Shown here one piece after another: positions 27,745 to 34,971 of a stretch of DNA of 64,000 nt. The notes under the pieces were generated by a model. The model did not search any database. It saw only the letters and a list, made by a program, of their open reading frames with translations, and was not told where the DNA came from. The DNA is from Aestuariibacter sp. GS-14 (GTDB lineage Bacteria > Pseudomonadota > Gammaproteobacteria > Enterobacterales > Alteromonadaceae). Both the position numbers and the translations under genes were made by a program. The stretch's first letter is position 1, and every line of letters starts with the position of its first letter. Location of the stretch: positions 91,427-155,426 of the forward strand of contig NZ_VHIP01000012.1 in NCBI RefSeq assembly GCF_006494365.1. Direction: 5' to 3'.

Positions 27745-29439
27745 TTAAATCAGCCCTTTGGCCAGTTGCGATGCGGCGTAATCTGCCGCTCTGGCGGTAA
27801 GTGCCATATAGGTTAACGACGGATTCTGACACGCAGAAGAGGCCATTGCCGCGCCATCGGTAACAAACAAATTGGGCACATCGTGGGCCTGATTATACCC
27901 GTTTAACACTGACGTATTGGGATCGCGCCCCATTCGCGCGCCACCCATTTCATGAATGGCGGAGCCGCCTGGGTTTGGCCGGTCTGAACCGAACAACACT
28001 TTACCGCCCGCTGCGGTTACCATTTTAGCCGCTTCTTTCTTTGCAGCTTTAAGCAACTTGTGTTCATTTTCGCTAAACGAAAAATGAATTTGCAGTTGCG
28101 GGAATCCATCGGCATCGGTCCTCGAAGGGTCCAGGGTGATATGATTTTCGGCTCGAGGCAAACACTCGGCGAAACTGGTTAGCACAAACTTCCAATCGCC
28201 CGGCCCTTGCAAGTCGTTGGCAAAGTCTTCGCCAATACCTGCTTGCTTGTAGCCGCGAGACCACCCAGCGCGATAGGCTCCGCCTTGATAGGAGAATCCG
28301 CGGGTGTAGCCCTCTTCCGGTTTGTCTAAATTCACAAACCGCGGGATCACCACGCCGGTAGGCCGGTTACCGTAGTAATAACGGTCGTTAAAGCCGGGAA
28401 TAACCGACGCCACGCCAACGGTACTGGCGTGATCCATAATGTATTTACCCAACACACCGCTGCTGTTGGCCAACCCGTTTGGAAACGCCTCAGACGTTGA
28501 CCGCAGCAATAAGCCTACCGAGTTAAACGCCCCCGCACACAAAAACACCAGTTTACTGTGGTAAGTGGTGGTTTGGCGGGTTTGGGTGTTGAGCACTTCC
28601 ACGCCGCTAATGCGATTAGATGCGTTATCGTGGATCAGGCGAGACGCCATACTGTTGGTCAGCAGAGTTAAATTACCGGTTTTCTGCGCGGCTGGTAGTG
28701 TACTGCTTTGGGTACTGAAATACGCACCAAATGAACAGCCCCGAGAACAAATAGAGCGGTTCTGACATGGCGCGCGGCCCTCATCCAGCTTGCCTTCAGT
28801 CAAGTTTGCAGTTCGTCCAATGGTGAGCCTGCGTTCAGGAAAATGTTCAGCAATCTGCTCACGCATGTATTGCTCAACCACATTGAGCGCCATCGGCGGC
28901 TGAAATTCACCGTCAGGCAATTGCGGCAAACCTTCCTTGGCCCCGGAAATTCCAACAAACTGTTCAACATGATCATACCAGGGCGCTATATCCTGGTAGC
29001 GAATTGGCCAATCGGTGCCATGACCGTCATTGGCATTGGCGCCAAAATCGTAGTCACTCCAGCGATAACACTGCCTGCCCCACATGAGCGATTTCCCGCC
29101 CAGATGATAACCCCGAATCCAACGAAACTGGCTGTCGCCCGGTGTTTGGTAAGGCTGTGCTTTATCGTCTACCCAATAACTCTGGTTCCACTCGGTTAAA
29201 TGCCCGGAATGTTGTTGTACCGGGTAGTGCTCGTCGATGTACACCTTGTCACCCTCACCGCGAAACGGCATTTCCCAGGGCGCGCGCATTTCATTTTTAT
29301 AACCGGTGCGGTGAGGTATGTTCTCCCCCCGCTCTAGCAACAGTACTTTTAAGCCTTTTTCGGTAAGCGATTTGGCCGCCCAGCCACCGGTGATCCCAGA
29401 GCCCACCACAATGGCATCGTATTGCATTTCACTACTCAT
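27745..29439 (-). CDS. GMC-family FAD dehydrogenase, likely glycoside 3-dehydrogenase large subunit (copy 2)
   Basis: This 564-residue protein is nearly the same as the one at 1997-3688 along its whole length. It has the FAD fold VVGSGITGG and the catalytic pair His496 (AIHEMGGARMG) and Asn539 (QNPSLT). Its start overlaps the stop of the Tat-exported small subunit gene by ATGA. It is near the end of the long operon that begins with MFS3 and the second C-deglycosidase pair, which ties C3 oxidation directly to C-deglycosylation. The likely role is oxidation of the sugar C3 hydroxyl of a glycoside in the periplasm. Confidence 0.85.
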   Translation of the reverse strand: MSSEMQYDAIVVGSGITGGWAAKSLTEKGLKVLLLERGENIPHRTGYKNEMRAPWEMPFRGEGDKVYIDEHYPVQQHSGHLTEWNQSYWVDDKAQPYQTPGDSQFRWIRGYHLGGKSLMWGRQCYRWSDYDFGANANDGHGTDWPIRYQDIAPWYDHVEQFVGISGAKEGLPQLPDGEFQPPMALNVVEQYMREQIAEHFPERRLTIGRTANLTEGKLDEGRAPCQNRSICSRGCSFGAYFSTQSSTLPAAQKTGNLTLLTNSMASRLIHDNASNRISGVEVLNTQTRQTTTYHSKLVFLCAGAFNSVGLLLRSTSEAFPNGLANSSGVLGKYIMDHASTVGVASVIPGFNDRYYYGNRPTGVVIPRFVNLDKPEEGYTRGFSYQGGAYRAGWSRGYKQAGIGEDFANDLQGPGDWKFVLTSFAECLPRAENHITLDPSRTDADGFPQLQIHFSFSENEHKLLKAAKKEAAKMVTAAGGKVLFGSDRPNPGGSAIHEMGGARMGRDPNTSVLNGYNQAHDVPNLFVTDGAAMASSACQNPSLTYMALTARAADYAASQLAKGLI

Positions 29440-30005
29440 GCGTATTTGACTCCTGTCCAGTCGGTGGAAAAGGCCTTGGGATTCTCACTGAGTGGAACAT
29501 CCGGGTCGAAACGCCCTGGTACCAGCACGTATCGCAGTGCCTGACTCGCACCAATCTCAGAGGTAAAATACCCCACTACGATGAGCGCTTTCAGCGCTTT
29601 CCATGCGGCCAGTACTTCGGGCATGGGTACGCCTCGTGGATGACTGAATGCAGCGGCATCAAGTGCCGTTAGTGTAGTCATCTGTTCTTGCTCGTTTAGC
29701 GACACGAATCGGTTTCCGGTATGTTCGTTTAGCAAGGCTTCGAAGCCACTGATTTGCTCAGCTTTAGCGCCCTTCATGCCATGTGCGGCGGCTAGGGTAA
29801 TAAAGTCTGGCACCTTGGCTTTAACAGCCCCTGGCACCGATGTATCAGGGATCACCAGATCACACATCAACGTGAAGAACGGGTTATCCGCTAGTGATGA
29901 TTTATCCAGCGCGGCCCATACAGTTGAGGGCGTCAGTGCCAGCCCACAGGCTGCCATGGCCTGCTTTAACCAGGTTCTGCGCTGCGTATTGTCAATGGTA
30001 TTCAT
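29436..30005 (-). CDS. Gluconate 2-dehydrogenase subunit 3-type small subunit, Tat-exported (copy 2)
   Basis: The 189-residue protein has a twin-arginine signal (NTQRRTWLKQ plus a hydrophobic stretch) and the family C-terminal region (SEIGASQALRYVLVPGRFD), matching copy 1 closely. It should escort the GMC subunit out of the cell and help pass electrons on. It lies 11 bases downstream of the ThuA-like gene. Confidence 0.85.
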   Translation of the reverse strand: MNTIDNTQRRTWLKQAMAACGLALTPSTVWAALDKSSLADNPFFTLMCDLVIPDTSVPGAVKAKVPDFITLAAAHGMKGAKAEQISGFEALLNEHTGNRFVSLNEQEQMTTLTALDAAAFSHPRGVPMPEVLAAWKALKALIVVGYFTSEIGASQALRYVLVPGRFDPDVPLSENPKAFSTDWTGVKYA

Positions 30006-30016
30006 AGGCTGCTCTC

Positions 30017-31018
30017 TTATTGATTAAATGCGCGGGCTTTGGCTCCAAGGGGAATCGTTACACTACCCGTTGCAGCCCACTGCGTTCCGCGCAAAATTAA
30101 ACTTTTCACACCATCGTGTAACAACGTATCCGGGCCATGCCCAAGGGCAATACAAAACACCCTGCCTTTGCCATATTCCACCGTCCACACTTGTGGATTA
30201 TCTGCTGCCATCGCTTGCATAGCAGCGAGTTTTTCAGGTGTATATAAGTGCGCAGGGTACTTAGGGCCCGCAATGGTTTGAGAATATAACGCCGGGTCAT
30301 CATAGGCTGTTGCCAGTACACGAATTTTAGCGTTCGGATGCCAGTACATGTTGGTGTACATGTCATCGTTCATGGTCCACACATAGTCACGCATACCCTG
30401 GGTAACGGGATGCTCGTGATCGGTAATATTAACCAGAAACGCATCGGGTGGTGAGCGACGACTGCCCTGATGCGGGCGCATAGTGCCACCAGCGAGCTGT
30501 TCGAATTCAGGCCAGCCGGGCGAGCCCATATTCAGCGAGGCGTGATACAACACTACCCCACCGCCATTTTTGGCATAATCAAACAATGCCTGCTCGGCAA
30601 CGCTGCCCCACCGGGCTTCTTGTGCGTCGGTATAATTCCAGCGGCCCAGATAGTTTACAAATACTGCGTCGTAGCGATTCAACATAGCCAGCGTGAGTAC
30701 CCGCGGATCTTCAATCACCCTTACATCGAGCTCGCCGGTTTCCAGCATTAAGCTTCGCAAACGGGTATTCACGCCGGTCCAGTCGTGTTCGTATGAACTC
30801 TCACCGGTCACGATGAGTACCCGACTGGCAGTATCAGACGGAACAGCAGGTACAACAACCCGTTGCACCGTTTCCGGCGGGCGGTAATCAGGCACGGGTA
30901 TCACCACGCTTTCTGCTCCGATAACAGGAAATACACATGAGCAAAGCAGGATGAAAAAGAAAGTATGTTGGTGGTCGGTTAGTTTGTTAACCAACCGTTG
31001 AATAGCAGAATCCAGCAT
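30017..31018 (-). CDS. ThuA-like protein, exported
   Basis: The ATG at 31018 has a GGAGG site and gives 333 residues, starting with a polar stretch and a hydrophobic signal (TFFFILLCSCVFPVIGA). The remainder has the ThuA/glutamine-amidotransferase-like fold (VLIVTGESSYEHDW, AKNGGGVVLYHASL, GKGRVFCIALGHGPDT). ThuA acts with ThuB in the 3-keto-trehalose pathway of rhizobia (family knowledge), and ThuA-like proteins often sit beside DUF1080 and GMC or Gfo/Idh genes. Here it is in the same operon as an alpha-beta C-deglycosidase pair and a glycoside 3-dehydrogenase. The catalytic reaction of exported members is not established. Confidence 0.78.
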   Translation of the reverse strand: MLDSAIQRLVNKLTDHQHTFFFILLCSCVFPVIGAESVVIPVPDYRPPETVQRVVVPAVPSDTASRVLIVTGESSYEHDWTGVNTRLRSLMLETGELDVRVIEDPRVLTLAMLNRYDAVFVNYLGRWNYTDAQEARWGSVAEQALFDYAKNGGGVVLYHASLNMGSPGWPEFEQLAGGTMRPHQGSRRSPPDAFLVNITDHEHPVTQGMRDYVWTMNDDMYTNMYWHPNAKIRVLATAYDDPALYSQTIAGPKYPAHLYTPEKLAAMQAMAADNPQVWTVEYGKGRVFCIALGHGPDTLLHDGVKSLILRGTQWAATGSVTIPLGAKARAFNQ

Positions 31019-31081
31019 AAAGGCCTCCGCGCAAACACCGGTACAAAGCAATACGACACAGCTCTGTACCGGCAGGTTGGT

Positions 31082-31468
31082 TTACAAAGACAAGGTTTTT
31101 ATATCACGGGTGGTAGGTACAAACGGCAAATAGGATACCCGCATGGTAATGGCCACACTGATCTCATGCTCACCGGATGCTACTGGCTCATCAGTCAGTG
31201 CAATCACTTTGGCTTTTTCGCCAAAGTTCCAGCGATCACCATATTCGGTTTCCATTTCGTCCAGGGTCCACATGTTGCCACGTGCTGCAAATCGCACCTT
31301 ACTGCGCTCGATCTCTTTGCCATCGACAGTTACCGCGATGTTTTCGATCATCGACAAGCCCAAACCACGGTAATAGGGCAAACGCGCTAACACGCTTACG
31401 CCTACACTGCCGTCACTCAGCGTTTCAGCGGCCAGACTATCTTCAACAATAACTTTATTATCAAACAT
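31082..31468 (-). CDS. C-glycoside deglycosidase beta subunit (DUF6379), copy 2
   Basis: This 128-residue beta-rich protein resembles copy 1 and the N-terminal part of the fusion protein: YYRGLGLSMIENIAVTVDG in the first half, and the RVSYLPFVPTTRDI element near the end, which parallels RIPYIIIGPDTALV in copy 1 and RRPYIPGPFCRSPF in the fusion. AGGAGGT precedes the ATG, 8 bases after the alpha gene. Gene order here is alpha then beta, the reverse of copy 1. Confidence 0.82.
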   Translation of the reverse strand: MFDNKVIVEDSLAAETLSDGSVGVSVLARLPYYRGLGLSMIENIAVTVDGKEIERSKVRFAARGNMWTLDEMETEYGDRWNFGEKAKVIALTDEPVASGEHEISVAITMRVSYLPFVPTTRDIKTLSL

Positions 31469-31476
31469 ACGACCTC

Positions 31477-32466
31477 CTACTTACCTTGTTGACTGATTAA
31501 GGTTTCCAGCATTTTTTGCTGTCTGGATACCTGTGTAACAGAATCCACTTCTTCAGCGTCTTCTATCCAACGGTTACCTTCGTACTCAGAACAGATATAG
31601 CCGTTGTAGCCACCTTCGGTGAGTACTTTAACAATCTGATCGTAAGGAATGGATGGTTCAACAAGATCTTCGGTAATCTGATAGAACTTGCCGTGAATAT
31701 TGTGAATACGATCCATGTGCGCCAGCATGCGGTTTGGCTCGTACGCAGCGTTATGACGCAGGGTTTCAGCCATGCCCAGCGCAGGACCTACCCCGCCCAT
31801 ATCGCGCACGTTTTGGATCACGTATTCACTGAGTACGCGATCTTCGTAAGCTTTTTCAATGTAGTCGGCAATTTTCTGCGGTACACCGTTGCGAATAAAG
31901 CGCGCTTTCCAAACCGGCGGGAACTTCTCTAAAAACATCCCCATGTCTGGCAGGAAACCCAGCGCATCAGAACCTGATTTATCGTACGCCTCTGCGTGGC
32001 GCAAAATCCAGGGATGGTCAAAATGCAGTGGTGCATGCACTTCAAGTAACAACTTCACGCCCGCTTCTTCGGCGTATGGCGCGGCGGCCACCAGCACATC
32101 TGGATCAATGGATACCAATGCACGTAAAAATGGCGTACCCAGGCGCTTGGCAAAATCGATATCGCGCTTAATGCTCTCAACCTGCTCGTCGAATGGCATT
32201 AAGCGCCCTTTGTAACGCTTGTAGTCCAGCATGAAATCATGGGCAACCGGCGTAGTGCCGTATTTTTCCATTAATGCATGCCAGTGTTGAATATCTGCTT
32301 CTTTGGCGGGTTGTTCCGGGTAGCCCCAGAAACTTTGTTCACCAATAACCTCGATGCCATTAGCACCTAATTCAGCACAAGTGCGAATGCAATCTTCAAG
32401 GTTCATTTTCCCAAGGAAGGTCTCATGCTGAAAACTATAAAGGCTGACGCCTCGTTTTATCGACAT
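31477..32466 (-). CDS. C-glycoside deglycosidase alpha subunit (TIM barrel), copy 2
   Basis: The ATG at 32466 (GGAGAT upstream) gives 329 residues of isomerase/epimerase fold. Ligands as in copy 1: Glu in LLEVHAP, Asp in LPDMGM, His in NIHGKFYQI and Glu in CSEYEG. It has extra helices around residues 185-235. It sits between MFS3 and its beta subunit in a six- or seven-gene operon with the ThuA-like and GMC genes. The role inferred is aglycone elimination from a 3-keto-C-glycoside. Confidence 0.82.
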   Translation of the reverse strand: MSIKRGVSLYSFQHETFLGKMNLEDCIRTCAELGANGIEVIGEQSFWGYPEQPAKEADIQHWHALMEKYGTTPVAHDFMLDYKRYKGRLMPFDEQVESIKRDIDFAKRLGTPFLRALVSIDPDVLVAAAPYAEEAGVKLLLEVHAPLHFDHPWILRHAEAYDKSGSDALGFLPDMGMFLEKFPPVWKARFIRNGVPQKIADYIEKAYEDRVLSEYVIQNVRDMGGVGPALGMAETLRHNAAYEPNRMLAHMDRIHNIHGKFYQITEDLVEPSIPYDQIVKVLTEGGYNGYICSEYEGNRWIEDAEEVDSVTQVSRQQKMLETLISQQGK

Positions 32467-32539
32467 AACTATCTCCGATAGCGTTTTCATGTGTCTGCTT
32501 TGCGAGTAATTAGCTCGCGCGTTGGCCCTGCATTGCCCT

Positions 32540-32566
32540 CACCTGTTAAATTAACAGTTGCAGGTG
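32540..32566. promoter_or_regulatory. Nested inverted repeats between MFS3 and alpha 2
   Basis: CTGTTAA-A-TTAACAG (32543-32557) is a perfect palindrome set inside a second pair, CACCTG / CAGGTG (32540-32545 and 32561-32566). It lies in the 152-bp gap between the MFS3 stop and the alpha 2 start. It could be an operator for an internal promoter or an mRNA processing hairpin; no T tract argues for a terminator. Confidence 0.45.
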
Positions 32567-32618
32567 TCCGGTATTCGCCGCCGCATTGTTGTGCAAGCAA
32601 CGAATCCGAATATTGATG

Positions 32619-33845
32619 TTAACGTTGAGTAGGGACAGGCTGGCCTTTTGCCCTGCTGCCAAAGTGTGCAATCAACGCCACTACGGCTGCGGCAATGCCC
32701 ACATAACCGGCCACTTCGAATGCGCCCTGAACGGAACTGGTTGTTTCTTCCAGCCTTGCCACCAGCCAAGGGCTGGAAAACTGACCAAAGAAGAAGCACG
32801 AGGCCCAGATTCCCATGCCGCGACCTCGATGCTGTGCAGGCACTTTGGTTTGTGTCCAGGCGATTAAACAAGGTACTGACATGCCTGCGCCGGTTTGCTG
32901 AATTACCAGACCAGCTACTAGCATTGGTACCGAGTCAGCCATGCCCATAATCAACAAGCCACTGCACAGCACGAAAAAGAACGCGCCGAGTTGGATAGCA
33001 TTGGACTGCTTACCCAGCAGTCTGAATATCAGCGCGCCCACCATGACAAATAAGCTGGGAATAGCCGACAGTTCACTGATACGAGAAGGCTCCGTGACGC
33101 CAATTTCTCTGAATACCAGTCCACCCGAAATAATAAACACGTAATACAGTGCAGAAGCCAGTAGCGTAACGCCGCCAATCATGGCCATGGTAACAACTGG
33201 AAACGGTGTTTTTGCCATCGCAGGCGTTTGCTGAGCCTGTGTATTGGCATGCGCTTTCTTTGCTGGTTCAGTTAAGTAGCGCAGCATCAAAGCAAATACC
33301 AGGAATGCCACACCATAAATAATAAACACACCGTTCCACTGGATTTCAGTAGCCGGGCCAGCCAGGCGAATCACAATAGCACCAAGGAATGGGCCCGCAA
33401 GACCTTGCAGGAATAACCAGTCGCGGCGACCTTCGTCTTCCCAGTAATCGGCAATCAGCGTGTTAACCGCAGTAATAATAATGGCTTCAGAGAAACCCAG
33501 CAGAAAACGACTGCCCATCATCATGTACAGGTCGGTGAGGAAAAACGGTGCAATACCAAACACGCCATAGAAAAACGTTGCCCACAATAAGGGTTTCACC
33601 CGGCCGAATTTGTCTACCAGAATGCCGGCAAATGACGCCGTTAGCGCAATTGCCAGTCCGGGTGCAGACACCATAAGCGGTACCAGATCCCTTGCATTTG
33701 GGTGATCTTTAAAGTGATCGATGATGGAGGGCAATGCCGGAAACATAGACACAATGGCAAATAACGGCAAAAACGCCGATATCACAATAATCAGCCCTTG
33801 GGGCACCAGGGTTAAACGCTTAAAAAAGTCGAAAATCTTGCTCAT
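32619..33845 (-). CDS. MFS transporter (copy 3), probable sugar or glycoside uptake
   Basis: Starting from the ATG at 33845 the protein has 408 residues, about 12 membrane segments, and the MFS loop AGILVDKFGRVKPLL. It is a relative of the MFS gene at 4241-5512, with which it shares operon partners. It is the first gene of the operon MFS3-alpha-beta-ThuA-small subunit-GMC(-qnr). A perfect TetR-type operator lies 41 bases upstream of its start. Confidence 0.8.
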   Translation of the reverse strand: MSKIFDFFKRLTLVPQGLIIVISAFLPLFAIVSMFPALPSIIDHFKDHPNARDLVPLMVSAPGLAIALTASFAGILVDKFGRVKPLLWATFFYGVFGIAPFFLTDLYMMMGSRFLLGFSEAIIITAVNTLIADYWEDEGRRDWLFLQGLAGPFLGAIVIRLAGPATEIQWNGVFIIYGVAFLVFALMLRYLTEPAKKAHANTQAQQTPAMAKTPFPVVTMAMIGGVTLLASALYYVFIISGGLVFREIGVTEPSRISELSAIPSLFVMVGALIFRLLGKQSNAIQLGAFFFVLCSGLLIMGMADSVPMLVAGLVIQQTGAGMSVPCLIAWTQTKVPAQHRGRGMGIWASCFFFGQFSSPWLVARLEETTSSVQGAFEVAGYVGIAAAVVALIAHFGSRAKGQPVPTQR

Positions 33846-33885
33846 CTGCAACCTGTCCTGCAGTTAACTACTCGAAACTATTTTA

Positions 33886-33901
33886 TAGAATAAGGATTCT
33901 A
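33886..33901. promoter_or_regulatory. Putative TetR-type operator (MFS3 operon)
   Basis: Perfect inverted repeat TAGAAT-AAGG-ATTCTA, with the preceding TTTTA also shared with the site at 24355. It lies in the divergent region between the MFS3 operon and the TetR gene, at a distance from the start that is close to that of the GMC2 site. Confidence 0.65.
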
Positions 33902-34274
33902 AAAAATGAGTCAAGACAATTTCGTTAATTAATTTTTTACAACCTGTAACATAACGGAACATGTGCGCCAACTTTACAGGGGCACACTTGAATTAAATTT
34001 ATAAATATTCTTTAAATTCAAACTATTAAACCAATTCAAATTGATAAATAGTCTATCATTACCGGCACCAATAGAATTTGTGCAAGCCACAGAAAATGAC
34101 AAGCGCTCTGATTGAGAATGGTAAAAACGAATTCTAGTATTTTTCAGGGTATTGCAAAGATCACGTAGAATGTTCAGAACCAAAAGCATCAAACTTTTTA
34201 TTAACATCCAAAAGCGAACGTTGTATTCTAATATGAATTTCAAATCATTTTAGCCCAAACGTCAGGAATATAGC
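33902..34274. other. AT-rich divergent promoter region of MFS3 and TetR genes
   Basis: About 370 bp, AT-rich, with no convincing gene. ATTCTA half sites occur at 34131-34136 and 34225-34230, the second 45 bases before the TetR start, which may allow autoregulation. No complete palindrome of the 6-4-6 type was found here. Confidence 0.5.
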
Positions 34275-34934
34275 GTGACCGCAGCCCCTAAAAATTATTT
34301 AAAAGAACCCAAACAGAATCGTAGTAAAGCGTCTTTAGAACGCTTGCTCAATGCGGCATGTGAGTTACTGACAGAAAACGGCTATAAAGATTTCACCCTA
34401 CAGGAAGTAAGTAAACGCGCCAAAGTTTCCATAGGTTCTATATACAACCGCTTCAAGAGTAAAGAAGACCTGATTCGACTGTTACAAGTTCGCGAACTGG
34501 AAACGCTGGAAGTGGAAACGGCCATGGTGATCACCCGTATTCGCCGCAAACAACTCAAGCTGCGTTTGCTGGTACCGGAAGTGATTACTGAATACGCCAA
34601 CCTGCTCAAAACCCACAAAGGCATTTTACGCCCTCTTATGGAAATCAGCGCCGTGGATGAAGTGGTAGCGAGCTATGGTAAAACCCATGCCGCACAAAAT
34701 ATTGCGGATTTCATACAACTTTTGCTGGAACGCAAGGAAGAGATCTCTCAGCCAGACCCGGCGCGTGCCGTCGATCATATATTCAAAGTCGTGTACGCCG
34801 CGCTGGCGCGTTACTTAGGCCTGGGTATCATGGATGGCGTTTCCGGTGAAGGTGACTGGGAAGAACTGCTCGACGACTTAAGCCAAATTACCCTGCATTA
34901 TTTGCTGGGTCATCCGGATAATCTGAAAGAGTAA
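34275..34934 (+). CDS. TetR/AcrR-family transcriptional regulator
   Basis: The GTG start follows AGGAAT. The 219-residue protein has a TetR helix-turn-helix at about residues 20-65 (LLTENGYKDFTLQEVSKRAKV, SIGSIYNRFKSKEDLI) and a helical ligand-binding region. It lies between the second C-deglycosidase operon and the GH operon. Four promoters in the locus carry a matching short palindrome, so it is the best candidate for their common repressor, relieved by a glycoside, keto-sugar or aglycone ligand (inference). Confidence 0.88.
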   Translation: MTAAPKNYLKEPKQNRSKASLERLLNAACELLTENGYKDFTLQEVSKRAKVSIGSIYNRFKSKEDLIRLLQVRELETLEVETAMVITRIRRKQLKLRLLVPEVITEYANLLKTHKGILRPLMEISAVDEVVASYGKTHAAQNIADFIQLLLERKEEISQPDPARAVDHIFKVVYAALARYLGLGIMDGVSGEGDWEELLDDLSQITLHYLLGHPDNLKE

Positions 34935-34942
34935 TAAGACTG

Positions 34943-34960
34943 CGCTCTGCAAGCAGAGCG
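34943..34960. terminator. Hairpin between convergent TetR and GH3 genes
   Basis: CGCTCTGC / GCAGAGCG with a minimal loop lies in the 37-bp gap between the two stop codons. It has no T tract and could serve both directions weakly. Confidence 0.55.
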
Positions 34961-34971
34961 TTCATCTAACG

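Noticed and set aside
33974-34243. 89-codon minus-strand frame upstream of the TetR gene
   Set aside because: It lies wholly in the AT-rich divergent promoter region, has no ribosome-binding site worth noting and a composition unlike real proteins here.
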